Source of the DNA: Paraprevotella sp964540455
GTDB lineage: Bacteria > Bacteroidota > Bacteroidia > Bacteroidales > Bacteroidaceae
Direction: 5' to 3'
DNA length: 64,000 nucleotides
Assembly: GCA_964540455.1 (NCBI GenBank)
Contig: CAZIMK010000011.1
Location: forward strand, 1 to 64,000
Part shown: positions 29,851 to 38,279 of the stretch, piece after piece
Numbering within the stretch: position 1 is the stretch's first letter
How the letters are laid out: each line of letters starts with the position of its first letter
The notes under the pieces: model-generated
What the model saw: only the letters and a program-made list of their open reading frames with translations
What the model was told of the DNA's origin: nothing
Database searches by the model: none
Program-made: the position numbers and the translations under genes

Positions 29851-30132
29851 TCAGGGATTATATAAATCCTTGTGATAAAAGTCCATGATGTCATTCAGTA
29901 TCTCACAGGCTCCGCGCGCCGGGCTGTCCGGATTGATGGCGGTTGCCTGCAGGTAATTGTTTATGGCTTCCTGCCAGTTGCTTTTCTTTCGAAATGCGTT
30001 TCCCCGTAAATAAAACAGGGTATCGTCCGGTGTTGTCTGTGATGCAATCAGGGTATTCAGCCGGGAAATTGCCTTGTCGGTCTCATTGGCGTCGAGTAAC
30101 CGGCGGATTTCATCGTGTATACTTGAATTCAT
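29851..30132 (-). CDS. TPR-type small protein heading the oxidoreductase operon
   Basis: A 93-residue helical protein with tetratricopeptide-like pairs (DANETDKAISRLNTLIAS and NAFRKKSNWQEAINNYLQATAINPDSPA). No signal peptide. It is the first gene behind the operon promoter and may be an assembly helper for the oxidoreductase, though that is a guess from position. Confidence 0.75.
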   Translation of the reverse strand: MNSSIHDEIRRLLDANETDKAISRLNTLIASQTTPDDTLFYLRGNAFRKKSNWQEAINNYLQATAINPDSPARGACEILNDIMDFYHKDLYNP

Positions 30133-30151
30133 AGACTACTTTATCAACATA

Positions 30152-30159
30152 CAAAGATA
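30152..30159 (-). promoter_or_regulatory. -7 box of the oxidoreductase operon
   Basis: TATCTTTG on the minus strand, 19 bases upstream of the TPR gene start; fits TAnnTTTG. Confidence 0.6.
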
Positions 30160-30559
30160 CTTTTTTATTGTCGAAATTGGTAGAAAAGTTACATTTTAAA
30201 GGAATATTAAAACAAAAATAATCAATAAATAGGCATGCGTTTATTTGTATTTTACTGATTCTCTGATACTATTTTTAAAATAGTGTTTAATTATAAATGG
30301 AATGGTTGTATATGCAAATATATAGAATTATTGCTCAAATCAGACGTTTTTGTGCGATAGATTTGTATATAGATGGAAAGGCGCCGGCAGCAAGCCATGT
30401 GGTGATGCACATATCTGTCTGCTGAATGGGATCGGGAAGAGGGGAGAGAGGATATATGGCTGTTTTGTGGCGAAAACGTGATAATGTAAATGACTGTCAA
30501 ATATTATCATATTTTCCTGTCGGTTTTCCATGTCTCGTTATATCGTATTTGGACGGATT

Positions 30560-30696
30560 TTCATCCAGTACTGAATTGCACCTTCATCCAGTACTGAATC
30601 AGGGGTTCATTCAGTGCTTCGTCAGTCCTTCATTCAGTACTGTATTAAGGTCTCATTCAGTACTGCATCACACCCTCATTCAGTACTGAATGAAGG
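30560..30696. repeat. Array of six palindromes at an exact 23-base period
   Basis: CAGTACTG or a one- or two-base variant starts at 30566, 30589, 30612, 30635, 30658 and 30681, each 23 bases apart. The best copies extend to the 14-base palindrome ATTCAGTACTGAAT, preceded by TTC/CTC. The third copy (CAGTGCTT) is the most decayed. No reading frame supports a protein here. The design matches the 22-base array at 12233-12372, but the palindrome is different. Confidence 0.95.
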
Positions 30697-30951
30697 TGCA
30701 ACAGAACAAGATTGAAAACATCGGCAGTCTTCGACGCTTTTCGACACTTGACACTTCCTTAGTTCCGTATCTTGCAAAAACAGGTGGTAAAAAAAGCCGT
30801 GTTTTTTCCTGAATGTCCACTGTCCTGCAACAGATGACATAGGAAGTAAAAAGTATATTGTATAAAAAACGGAAATAAAATCCCGCTAAATTTCTATTGG
30901 CCTATGGAATGTGGTAGATCCATAATGAGGAGGGAGCCACATATATGGAAT

Positions 30952-30987
30952 GCCTCCTAAAGTTTTGCAATGAACTTCAGGAGGCAC
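30952..30987 (-). terminator. Terminator of the DUF4468 gene
   Basis: Inverted repeat TGCCTCCT-AAGTT / AACTT-AGGAGGCA with an eight-base loop, 24 bases beyond the stop at 31012. The poly-T tail is weak. Confidence 0.6.
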
Positions 30988-31011
30988 TTTGATTATAACG
31001 TATCCGGAATC

Positions 31012-31632
31012 TTATTCCGTAATGACTTCCGTCGCACGTTTTTGTTCCTTGACCGATGTTTCAAAGGCTTCCCGCGCTCCGGCGAAAATGGCCTCCACCC
31101 GGTCTACTGTCTTTCTCCTGAATTTGGAGGAAACGGGCAATAATCTGGTTCCGGACTTGTTTATGGCATTCTTGTCGTTGATCCATTCTTCGGCTTTGTA
31201 GGTGACTCCCTTGCTTCCGTCGGTTTCTTCCCGGTAATAGTAACTGATCTGCGTGAGGGACATTTTGCATTTTCCGTCCTGGCATTCAAACACGAGCTGG
31301 TAGCGGAAGCGCGTACGGTCCAGACAGAGAGGTTTCTTCTTGAAAACCATCCACTCTTCCATCCGTACGGAGATGATTCCCTGGACTGCGTCTTCCATCG
31401 TGATGCGCGTGCGTTGATTTTCAATTCCCTCGCTTACCAACTGTTTGGCGTATGTCAGCATGGCGTCGTATATCTGCTGTTTGTTTTTTCCTTTTACGGC
31501 AAAAGTCTGGCGGAATATCACCTGCCCGTTATCCTCGGGAACGGCTCCGGCCAAGTATTTGCTATCGTCCTGACCTTTAGCGGAAGCCAAGACAGGAATG
31601 CACAATAATAACAGTAAAAGAATCTTTTTCAT
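31012..31632 (-). CDS. Exported DUF4468 (TBP-like fold) protein
   Basis: A 206-residue protein with signal peptide MKKILLLLLLCIPVLASAKG. The central part matches DUF4468: VIFRQTFAVKGKNKQQIYDAMLTYAKQLV, then GIISVRMEEWMVFKKKPLCLDRTRFRYQLVFECQDGKCKMSLTQISYYY. These envelope proteins are common in Bacteroidetes and have no known function. It lies 90 bases beyond the response-regulator gene on the same strand and may be a separate unit. Confidence 0.8.
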   Translation of the reverse strand: MKKILLLLLLCIPVLASAKGQDDSKYLAGAVPEDNGQVIFRQTFAVKGKNKQQIYDAMLTYAKQLVSEGIENQRTRITMEDAVQGIISVRMEEWMVFKKKPLCLDRTRFRYQLVFECQDGKCKMSLTQISYYYREETDGSKGVTYKAEEWINDKNAINKSGTRLLPVSSKFRRKTVDRVEAIFAGAREAFETSVKEQKRATEVITE

Positions 31633-31721
31633 GAACGGTCTTGTTTTTAAGTTTGCTACAAATTTAATAAAAGAATGGAATAACAGACGGACTTTTTCCC
31701 GGTTTTCTTCATTTTTTATGG

Positions 31722-32438
31722 TTATACCATGTATTTGCTGAGGAAGTCCATGATTTCGGTCCGGTATGTGTCGGAAATGGGAATGCGATCCTTGCCGAAA
31801 ATGATTTGCCCCTTGTCCAGTGTTTTCACCTTGTGGGTCTGTACGATAAAAGAGCGGTGTACCCGCATGAACCGCGGAGAGGGCAGTCGTTCTTCCAGGC
31901 TTTTCATACTGATCAGCGACAGAACGGGGCGTGTCTCGTCTTCCAGATAAATCTTCACATAGTCTTTGAGTCCTTCGATATACAGAATATTCTCTAATCT
32001 TATCTGTAAGATTTTATAGTCGGACTTTACGTATATGAAATCATCTTCCGGACGGGGTGCCGCCGCTTGCCGTTTCATCCCGAACCATTCCGACGCCTTG
32101 TGTGCGGCAGCAAGAAATTCATTGTAGTTGACGGGCTTGAGCAGATAGTCCAGGGCATTCACCTTAAATCCCTCCAGGGCATACCGGTCGAAAGCGGTCG
32201 TGAAAACGATGCGTGTGTCCCGGGGAAGGAGGCGCGACAGTTCAAGTCCGTTGAGGTCGGGCATCTGTATGTCCAGAAACAAAAGCTCCGTTTCTTTTGC
32301 ATGCAACTCGTTCAATGCCATGACAGCACTGCTGTATTTTCCCGTCAGTTCCAGAAACGGAGTTTTTCGTACGTAACTTTCCATCAGATCAAGTGCCAGA
32401 GGTTCGTCATCTACAACGGCGCATTTCAGGATTGTCAT
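31722..32438 (-). CDS. LytTR-type response regulator
   Basis: A 238-residue two-component regulator. The receiver domain has the acidic pair VVDDE, phosphoacceptor aspartate in LLFLDIQMPDLNG (about D56), TTAF and the conserved lysine in DYLLKPV. The C-terminal LytTR DNA-binding domain reads FIYVKSDYKILQIRLENILYIEGLKDYVKIYL to FMRVHRSFIV. Its partner kinase gene ends two bases upstream. It is the last gene of the efflux operon and is likely to regulate that operon. Confidence 0.92.
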   Translation of the reverse strand: MTILKCAVVDDEPLALDLMESYVRKTPFLELTGKYSSAVMALNELHAKETELLFLDIQMPDLNGLELSRLLPRDTRIVFTTAFDRYALEGFKVNALDYLLKPVNYNEFLAAAHKASEWFGMKRQAAAPRPEDDFIYVKSDYKILQIRLENILYIEGLKDYVKIYLEDETRPVLSLISMKSLEERLPSPRFMRVHRSFIVQTHKVKTLDKGQIIFGKDRIPISDTYRTEIMDFLSKYMV

Positions 32439-32439
32439 G

Positions 32440-33510
32440 TCAAACGTTTTTTAGGGTGAGTTCAGAGAAATAGACAGACGCATCTTCGTTCAGCCCCTTG
32501 TTCCATTCATATTGTCCGGGATAAGTCAGTTCCAGCCGTTTTTGCACTTGCTCCAGTCCGATACCGCTTCCGCTGATGTCGTTCCGTTTTTTAGGGTAAT
32601 TGGAATTTTCTATGCGGCAGGTCAGTGTGCCCGTCTGTTTTGAGAAGATCCGGATGTGGATGAAACTCGGTTGCATGGGACTGATTCCATGCTTGAATGC
32701 ATTTTCTATCAGAGATATGAATATCAGCGGTGCTATCTGCAGATTGTTGTCGTCGGTCAGTTCTGTCCGGAAACTGAGGTCTACGTTATCGGATAAGCGT
32801 ATTCTCATCAGTTCCACATAATTGTGCAGGAAATCAAGTTCACGGTTCAGCGGAATGAATGTCTGGCTGTTGTCATACAGGACATGGCGTAACAGGCGAC
32901 TCAGGTCCTGCACAGCCTGTTGTGCCCGTTCAGGAGCGAATGCAATCAGGGCGTATATATTGTTAAGCGTATTCAGCAGGAAATGAGGATTGATTTGGTT
33001 ATGCAGGTTCTTCAGTTCCGCTTCCACGCGTCTTAATTCCGCTTTCTGCCGTCCGGTTTCCGCTTCATGCCATTGCTGGCTCATGCGTATGACGACGCTC
33101 AGTGCCGTGGTCAGTCCGTAGAGAATAAAATCCCTGATCCGAAACAGGATAAACTCCCATAGTCCCAGATAGCCGGATGTGCGGTGTGGCTGGGAGTCGG
33201 GATAATAAGTCCGGCACATGTCGAACCACACGTGGGTGAAGAGTAGCATGGCTATGCAGATGAGCAGGTTGACCGGCAGATATACCCGTAGTTTCCTATT
33301 GAGAAGATATCTGGGCACCAGCCACAGATAGTTGATGTAGAAAACAATGGCGATGGAGATGGGCGGCCCGATCATCCGGAGTACTTCCCCTTGTTTGGGC
33401 TCTTCGTGCGCCCATCCCATGATCATGGTCGGAAGCCCGAACAGGAACAGCCATATACAGACATGGATGAACCATTCGGGCAGATGCCTTATGCTGACAG
33501 TTTTCTTCAT
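32440..33510 (-). CDS. LytS/YehU-type sensor histidine kinase
   Basis: A 356-residue inner-membrane kinase. Four hydrophobic segments occupy the first 150 residues (VCIWLFLFGLPTMIMGW, ISIAIVFYINYLWLVP, VNLLICIAMLLFTHVW, FILYGLTTALSVVI). The His_kinase domain follows with the phosphoacceptor histidine in LHNQINPHFLLNTLNNIYALI. A HATPase domain is seen with SLIENAFKHGISP and GSGIGLEQVQKRL. No extracellular sensor domain is apparent, so it probably senses through its membrane part. It sits ten bases after the permease gene. Confidence 0.92.
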   Translation of the reverse strand: MKKTVSIRHLPEWFIHVCIWLFLFGLPTMIMGWAHEEPKQGEVLRMIGPPISIAIVFYINYLWLVPRYLLNRKLRVYLPVNLLICIAMLLFTHVWFDMCRTYYPDSQPHRTSGYLGLWEFILFRIRDFILYGLTTALSVVIRMSQQWHEAETGRQKAELRRVEAELKNLHNQINPHFLLNTLNNIYALIAFAPERAQQAVQDLSRLLRHVLYDNSQTFIPLNRELDFLHNYVELMRIRLSDNVDLSFRTELTDDNNLQIAPLIFISLIENAFKHGISPMQPSFIHIRIFSKQTGTLTCRIENSNYPKKRNDISGSGIGLEQVQKRLELTYPGQYEWNKGLNEDASVYFSELTLKNV

Positions 33511-33519
33511 ATACGAGTA

Positions 33520-34740
33520 CTATTCGTACCGGATGGCCTCAATCGGATCCATAAGGGCGGCCTTTCGGGCGGGGAAATAGCCGAAACCGATGCCGATGAT
33601 GGTGCACACGATGAAACTGACTACGATGCTCCACATGGGGATGGAGGTTGGCAGGTGGAAGACGGAACTGCATATCAGCGTGACGAGATAGCCCACACAT
33701 ACGCCCAATATTCCTCCGGTGATGCTTATCATGATGGATTCTATCAGGAACTGGTTGCTGATATCGATGCCGCGTGCGCCTACGGACATGCGCAGGCCGA
33801 TTTCTTTCGTGCGTTCCGTAACGGAAACCAGCATGATGTTCATGATGCCAATGCCGGCCACAAGGAGGGAGAAAGCTGCGGCCACGACAAGTATGATGGT
33901 GATGGTATCCATGGTGGAACTCATGGTTTCCATCATTTCCTGCTGGGAACGTATGGTAAAGTCGTCGTCTGCGTCTTCTTTCAGTTTATGGCTGGTGCGC
34001 AGGATGGCGGTCAGTTCCTCTATGGCCTCTTCGGTCAATTCTTCCGTGATGGCCGAGCAGTTGATACTATTCAGGTAGGTCTGTGCCTGGATGCGCTTCA
34101 TGACGGTCGTGTATGGGGCGATAATCAGGTTGTCCTGGTCCATGCCGAAGCTGTTGTATCCTTTGGATTTCAACAGACCTATCACACGGAAGGGGATGGA
34201 CTTGAACCGGATGGTCTTGCCTATGGGATCGGTTCCGTTGGGAAACAGTTCATCCGCTACGGTCTTTCCGATAACGCAAACCTTGGCGCTTTTCCGGATA
34301 TCCTCTTCGGTAAACATCTCGCCGTCCTCCACGGTCCATTGCTTGATGCCGAGATAGTCCGCATTTTCGCCATAGACGGACGTTGCCGTGTTGTTGGCTC
34401 CGTAGATGCATTGGCCGGAGCTGGACACTTCGGGGCTGACGTAAGTGATGAACTTGGCTTCATCCCGGATAGCCTCATAGTCTTCCAGTTTCAGTGTCTG
34501 CATGGCACTGGGATCCTGACGGACGCCGCCTCTCATGTCTGCGCCGGGGCGGATCATGATGATATTGGTTCCCATTTGGGATATGGTGTTGCGTACGCTT
34601 TCCTTGGAGCCTTGTCCGATGGCCATCATGATGATGACTGCCGCCACTCCGATGATGATGCCGAGCATGGACAGAAAGGAGCGGAACTTATTGTTGGCAA
34701 TGGCCTTGAACGCCACTTTTATAAGATTGGTGAAATTCAT
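33520..34740 (-). CDS. MacB-type ABC transporter permease
   Basis: A 406-residue FtsX/MacB permease of the inner membrane. The first helix is in KVAFKAIANNKFRSFLSMLGIIIGVAAVIIMMAIGQG, followed by a periplasmic MacB domain (residues about 45-240). Three C-terminal helices are ITIILVVAAAFSLLVAGIGIMNIMLVSVTERTKEIGLRMSVGA, FLIESIMISITGGILGVCVGYLV and MWSIVVSFIVCTIIGIGFGYFPARKAALMDPIEAIRYE. In E. coli MacB the ATPase is fused to the permease; here it is a separate gene, 11 bases upstream. With the adaptor and TolC proteins it should form a tripartite exporter; the cargo is unknown. Confidence 0.93.
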   Translation of the reverse strand: MNFTNLIKVAFKAIANNKFRSFLSMLGIIIGVAAVIIMMAIGQGSKESVRNTISQMGTNIIMIRPGADMRGGVRQDPSAMQTLKLEDYEAIRDEAKFITYVSPEVSSSGQCIYGANNTATSVYGENADYLGIKQWTVEDGEMFTEEDIRKSAKVCVIGKTVADELFPNGTDPIGKTIRFKSIPFRVIGLLKSKGYNSFGMDQDNLIIAPYTTVMKRIQAQTYLNSINCSAITEELTEEAIEELTAILRTSHKLKEDADDDFTIRSQQEMMETMSSTMDTITIILVVAAAFSLLVAGIGIMNIMLVSVTERTKEIGLRMSVGARGIDISNQFLIESIMISITGGILGVCVGYLVTLICSSVFHLPTSIPMWSIVVSFIVCTIIGIGFGYFPARKAALMDPIEAIRYE

Positions 34741-34751
34741 GACTGTTGGTT

Positions 34752-35510
34752 TTAATCGTCCTGAGGCAACGGCAATTGGGCCAATGCCTCGGCGGCCGAC
34801 AGAATGTTGTGGTTTATTACGTCTTCACGGATTTTGCCGTCACGCAACATGATGTTGCGGCTGCTGTATTGGGCTATTTCCGGATTGTGGGTCACGAAGA
34901 TGATAGTCCGCCCTTCGGCATGAAGTTTCTGGAACAACACCAGCATTTCAAAACTGGTTCGTGTATCCAGGTTACCGGTGGCTTCGTCGGCCAGAATCAC
35001 GGCAGGGTTATTCACCAGCGCGCGGGCTATGGCTACGCGCTGCATCTGTCCGCCGGACATTTGGTTGCTTTTGTGTTCGAGCCTATTACCCAGTCCTACG
35101 GCTTCCAGGGCCGCGACGGCGGCCTCATGTCGTTGTTTGGCATTGTAGGCGCTGTTGTACATCAGTGGCAGTTCGACGTTCTCCACGGCCGTTGTCTTGG
35201 CCAGCAGATTATAGTTCTGGAACACGAAACCTATTTTCCGGTTGCGCAGCCGTGCCCGCTGTGACTTGGACATGGTGCGTACGGATGTTCCGTCCAGATA
35301 ATATTCTCCGCTTGAAGGAGTGTCCAGACAGCCCAGTTGGTTCAGCAGGGTGGATTTGCCGGAGCCGGAGGTACCCATGATGGTAACGAATTCTCCTTCA
35401 TATATCTTGAACGAGATTCCGCGTAGCGCATGTACGGTTTCAGAACCGACGATGAAGTCGCGTTTTACGTTGTCCAGTTCGATAACAACTTTCTTATTGT
35501 CGTTTTTCAT
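34752..35510 (-). CDS. MacB-type ABC transporter ATPase
   Basis: A 252-residue ABC ATPase of the LolD/MacB class. Walker A GTSGSGKSTLLNQLGCLD, Q-loop VFQNYNLL, signature MSGGQMQRVAIARALVNNP, Walker B VILADEATGNLD and switch histidine VTHNPEIAQ are all intact. The frame is open to 35618, but that part encodes the end of the adaptor in another frame; the MacB-like sequence starts at MKNDNKKVVIELDNVKR, ten bases after the adaptor stop. Confidence 0.94.
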   Translation of the reverse strand: MKNDNKKVVIELDNVKRDFIVGSETVHALRGISFKIYEGEFVTIMGTSGSGKSTLLNQLGCLDTPSSGEYYLDGTSVRTMSKSQRARLRNRKIGFVFQNYNLLAKTTAVENVELPLMYNSAYNAKQRHEAAVAALEAVGLGNRLEHKSNQMSGGQMQRVAIARALVNNPAVILADEATGNLDTRTSFEMLVLFQKLHAEGRTIIFVTHNPEIAQYSSRNIMLRDGKIREDVINHNILSAAEALAQLPLPQDD

Positions 35511-35520
35511 GTCCGGCGCT

Positions 35521-36699
35521 TTACTTTTTGTTTTTGTTCTTGTTCGGAGGACCTGGCATGAACGGATTGCTGTTTCCTGCGGGTGCGCCGTCGGCCGGTG
35601 ACATGGCTCCGAGTTCATAATCGGTGATGACTGCCGTACCGGCCTGGATACCGTCGAGGACTTCAGTCAGGGTTCCGTTGGTAATGCCTGTCTTCACGGC
35701 TATGGCTTTCAGGTCGTTTCCTTCCTGTATCCATACTTTGTTTTTGCCCGGACAATCCTTTATCTGCCCGTCCTTGTTCATCAGGTGCTCGTTGGGGGTG
35801 AAGCGCAGTGCTTTGTTGGATACAACCAGTATATGGCCTTTTTCCATGGTGTAGATGGTCACGTTGGCCGTCAGTCCGGGTTTCAGCTTCAGATCGTTGT
35901 TCGGAGCCGAGATAACCACTTCATACGTGACGACATTGCTTTCCACCGTGGCTTCCTGACGTACCTGGGTCACGAATCCGTGAAATGTGTCATTCGGAAA
36001 GGCGTCTACGGTGAACGTCACGCGCTGTCCTTCCTTCACTTCGCCTATATCGGCTTCGTCAATGTCGGCAATCACGCGCATGTCTGTCAGATCCTGGGCG
36101 ATGGTGAATAGGGTAGGAGTACTGAAACTGGAAGCTACGGTCTGTCCTTCCTCTACGGCTTTGCTCAGTACTACGCCGTCTATGGGCGATGTGATAGTGG
36201 CATATCCGATGTTTGTTTCCGCCTTTTTTACGTTTTCCGTCATCATGCGGCAGGTTTCCTGAGCCTTGCGGTAGCTCAGGTAGGCCGTTTCGTATTCCGT
36301 ACGGCTGACGAGCCCCTTTTCGTTCAGCACTTTATAGCGTTCGTAGTTGGCAGTCTGAAAGTCCAGGTCGCTTTTCGCGCTGGCCAGATTGGCCCGTGCG
36401 CTGTTCAGTTCGCTTGTCAGGTTCGTCTTGTCCAGTTCGGCGATGATGTCCCCTTTCTTCACTACGCTGTTGTAGTCCACATATATTTTGCTGATGATGC
36501 CGGATACCTGTGTACCGACTTCCACTTTGGTCACAGGCTCGATGGTACCCGTAGCGGTGACGCTGTTGCGTATTGTGTCAAAATGCGTTTCCGTTATTTC
36601 AAACTTCACTTCCTTGTCTCCTTTAGGCCAGAGAAGCACCGCCGTGGCGACAGCGATGATGACGACGAGTATTGTCGTGATGATACTTTTCTTTTTCAT
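35521..36699 (-). CDS. Efflux periplasmic adaptor (MacA/HlyD type)
   Basis: A 392-residue membrane-fusion protein that links the inner-membrane MacB pair to the outer-membrane TolC protein. It has an N-terminal anchor (SIITTILVVIIAVATAVLLW), biotinyl-lipoyl halves (VTATGTIEPVTKVEVGTQVSGIISKIYVDYNSVVKKGDIIAELD and YATITSPIDGVVLSKAVEEGQTVASSF), and a helical hairpin with LNSARANLASAKSDLDFQTANYERYKVL. Beta-barrel and membrane-proximal domains follow. It ends in a Pro/Asn/Lys tail (PGPPNKNKNKK). Gene order adaptor-ATPase-permease is the usual MacAB-like arrangement. Confidence 0.93.
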   Translation of the reverse strand: MKKKSIITTILVVIIAVATAVLLWPKGDKEVKFEITETHFDTIRNSVTATGTIEPVTKVEVGTQVSGIISKIYVDYNSVVKKGDIIAELDKTNLTSELNSARANLASAKSDLDFQTANYERYKVLNEKGLVSRTEYETAYLSYRKAQETCRMMTENVKKAETNIGYATITSPIDGVVLSKAVEEGQTVASSFSTPTLFTIAQDLTDMRVIADIDEADIGEVKEGQRVTFTVDAFPNDTFHGFVTQVRQEATVESNVVTYEVVISAPNNDLKLKPGLTANVTIYTMEKGHILVVSNKALRFTPNEHLMNKDGQIKDCPGKNKVWIQEGNDLKAIAVKTGITNGTLTEVLDGIQAGTAVITDYELGAMSPADGAPAGNSNPFMPGPPNKNKNKK

Positions 36700-36732
36700 A
36701 TTGTCGATATTATAGCAGTAAGAGGTATGTTT

Positions 36733-38082
36733 TTATAATTGAATGTTTTCGCCTTGATAGAACTTCAGGAGTTGCAGATTGAGCAATGTGTTGTACTTGC
36801 TTTGCAGGCGATCTTGTTGTGCACTGATCAATTGGTCGCGTCCGCTCATCAGTTCTACTATGTTTTTCAGTCCGTTGTCAAATCCTTCGTTTAGCAGTTC
36901 GTAGCTGTCCTGCGCACTTTGCAGCTTTACGCCGGCAGCCATGAACTGTTGCTGGCTGTTGCTTGCATTGAGCCAGTATTCTTCGACGGTGCTGTAGAGT
37001 TTGTTCTGCTGGTTCTGGAGAGCAAGTTCACGGTCCAGTTTGTCCAGTTTGGCTTTCTTCACGTTTGTTTTGTTCCGTTTGTTGTCAAAGATAGGGACGG
37101 ATAAGGTGACACCTGCGGAGGCGTTCAGGTTTTGTTTCATCTGTTCGCCTACGGATTCCCGGGAGCCGGAATAATGGCTGTCCCCTATGCCTGCTGTCAC
37201 GGAAACGGTCGGCAGGTAGCCTGCCCGTGCGATGCCGATGTTCAGTTCGGCAGCCTGGATATTCAGGATTTCGCTTTGTATTTCCGGTCGTTGGTTCAAG
37301 GCGTTTTGGTACACCTCCGCAATGCCGGGGATAATTTGTATGGCTGCGTCGTCTCCCGCCTCCAAAGGGCGGATGTCGAACGGCCGTCCGTCTGTGATTT
37401 CAAGCAATTCTCTCAGTTGGCGGGTATAATTGGATATTTGTGTCTGTGTAGCTACGCAGTCATATTGTGCGCCGGTGTTCTGTGCTTTCAGTTGTGACAG
37501 GTCTGCCTTTGAAATCAGTCCTTGTTCGTATTGAACCTGTCCGCGTTCATATTGTTTGCTGGCCGTCTCGAGCATGGCCTTGTTCACGTCCAGTGCATCT
37601 TTGGAATAGAGAATCTGCACATACAGGCGGGCTATCTGTTCCTGAATGCTGTTGGCGGTCTGTCGGATGGTCAGGTCGGAAATCCGGTTTTGTATTTTTT
37701 GTGCCCGGATGGTTTTCCGGTTGGCTCCGCCATCCCACACATTCCATGAGGCATTGAGACCGTAATTCCCGTTTTCCGTCAGTTTGTTGGACGAATTATT
37801 GGCGATACCGTTTGTTACAATGCTGCTGGCTGTTTCCTGTAGAGGCCTGTAACTCAAACTTTGTGTGGTACTGAACGATAGGCTTGGAAACAGACTGGCT
37901 CGTTTTTGTTCCAGATCGGCTTCGCCTTGCTGTTTCACGATTTCATTTTGTTTCAGACTGATGTTATGTTTCAGTGCATAGTCTATACAATCTTGCAGGG
38001 ACCATTGTGTTTTTTCCTGTGCCGCTGCCGGAATGGCCGGAAGCATCAGCAGGATTCCGGTCAGATAACTCTTGTATTTCAT
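36733..38082 (-). CDS. TolC-family outer-membrane efflux protein
   Basis: A 449-residue outer-membrane channel with signal peptide MKYKSYLTGILLMLPAIPAAAQ. It opens with WSLQDCIDYALKHNISLKQNEIVKQQGEADLEQKRASLFPSLSFS, the family hallmark, and has the two repeated TolC halves with long helices (second half at IQAAELNIGIARAGYLPTVSVTAGI). It is the first gene of the six-gene unit tolC-adaptor-ATPase-permease-kinase-regulator, spaced 2-33 bases apart. Confidence 0.92.
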   Translation of the reverse strand: MKYKSYLTGILLMLPAIPAAAQEKTQWSLQDCIDYALKHNISLKQNEIVKQQGEADLEQKRASLFPSLSFSTTQSLSYRPLQETASSIVTNGIANNSSNKLTENGNYGLNASWNVWDGGANRKTIRAQKIQNRISDLTIRQTANSIQEQIARLYVQILYSKDALDVNKAMLETASKQYERGQVQYEQGLISKADLSQLKAQNTGAQYDCVATQTQISNYTRQLRELLEITDGRPFDIRPLEAGDDAAIQIIPGIAEVYQNALNQRPEIQSEILNIQAAELNIGIARAGYLPTVSVTAGIGDSHYSGSRESVGEQMKQNLNASAGVTLSVPIFDNKRNKTNVKKAKLDKLDRELALQNQQNKLYSTVEEYWLNASNSQQQFMAAGVKLQSAQDSYELLNEGFDNGLKNIVELMSGRDQLISAQQDRLQSKYNTLLNLQLLKFYQGENIQL

Positions 38083-38104
38083 GCTGTTTCGGTTTTATGT
38101 AATG

Positions 38105-38112
38105 CAAAAGTA
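38105..38112 (-). promoter_or_regulatory. -7 box of the efflux operon
   Basis: TACTTTTG on the minus strand, 22 bases upstream of the TolC-family start; fits TAnnTTTG. A LytTR target should be sought just upstream, but I could not identify one. Confidence 0.55.
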
Positions 38113-38226
38113 TGAATATTATGTGCCAAATGAAAATGAAATGTACTGTCTGCCGCTTTTTTTCGACAAAATCAGGATATTTGTCTATGATTGGCGTTGA
38201 AGGACGGTGTGCGGAAAATACTATAA

Positions 38227-38245
38227 CCAGGCCGGACAGGCCTGA
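38227..38245 (-). terminator. Possible terminator of the thiamine operon
   Basis: Short hairpin CAGGCC-ggaca-GGCCTG, 35 bases after the thiF stop. The T-tract that follows is interrupted, so support is moderate. Confidence 0.45.
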
Positions 38246-38279
38246 TTATACATTATCAGTGTAGATGTTTGGGGCATTG

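Larger units (their letters stand above)
30160..31011. other. Long AT-rich non-coding interval
   Basis: About 850 bases with no supported gene. It contains the oxidoreductase promoter at its left end, the 23-base palindrome array at 30560-30696 and a terminator at its right end. The remainder (30170-30550 and 30700-30950) shows no gene or RNA I can name. Confidence 0.6.

Noticed and set aside
30291..30531. Short minus-strand frames in the interval left of the 23-base array
   Set aside because: No homology, no promoter or ribosome-binding context, and AT-rich composition.
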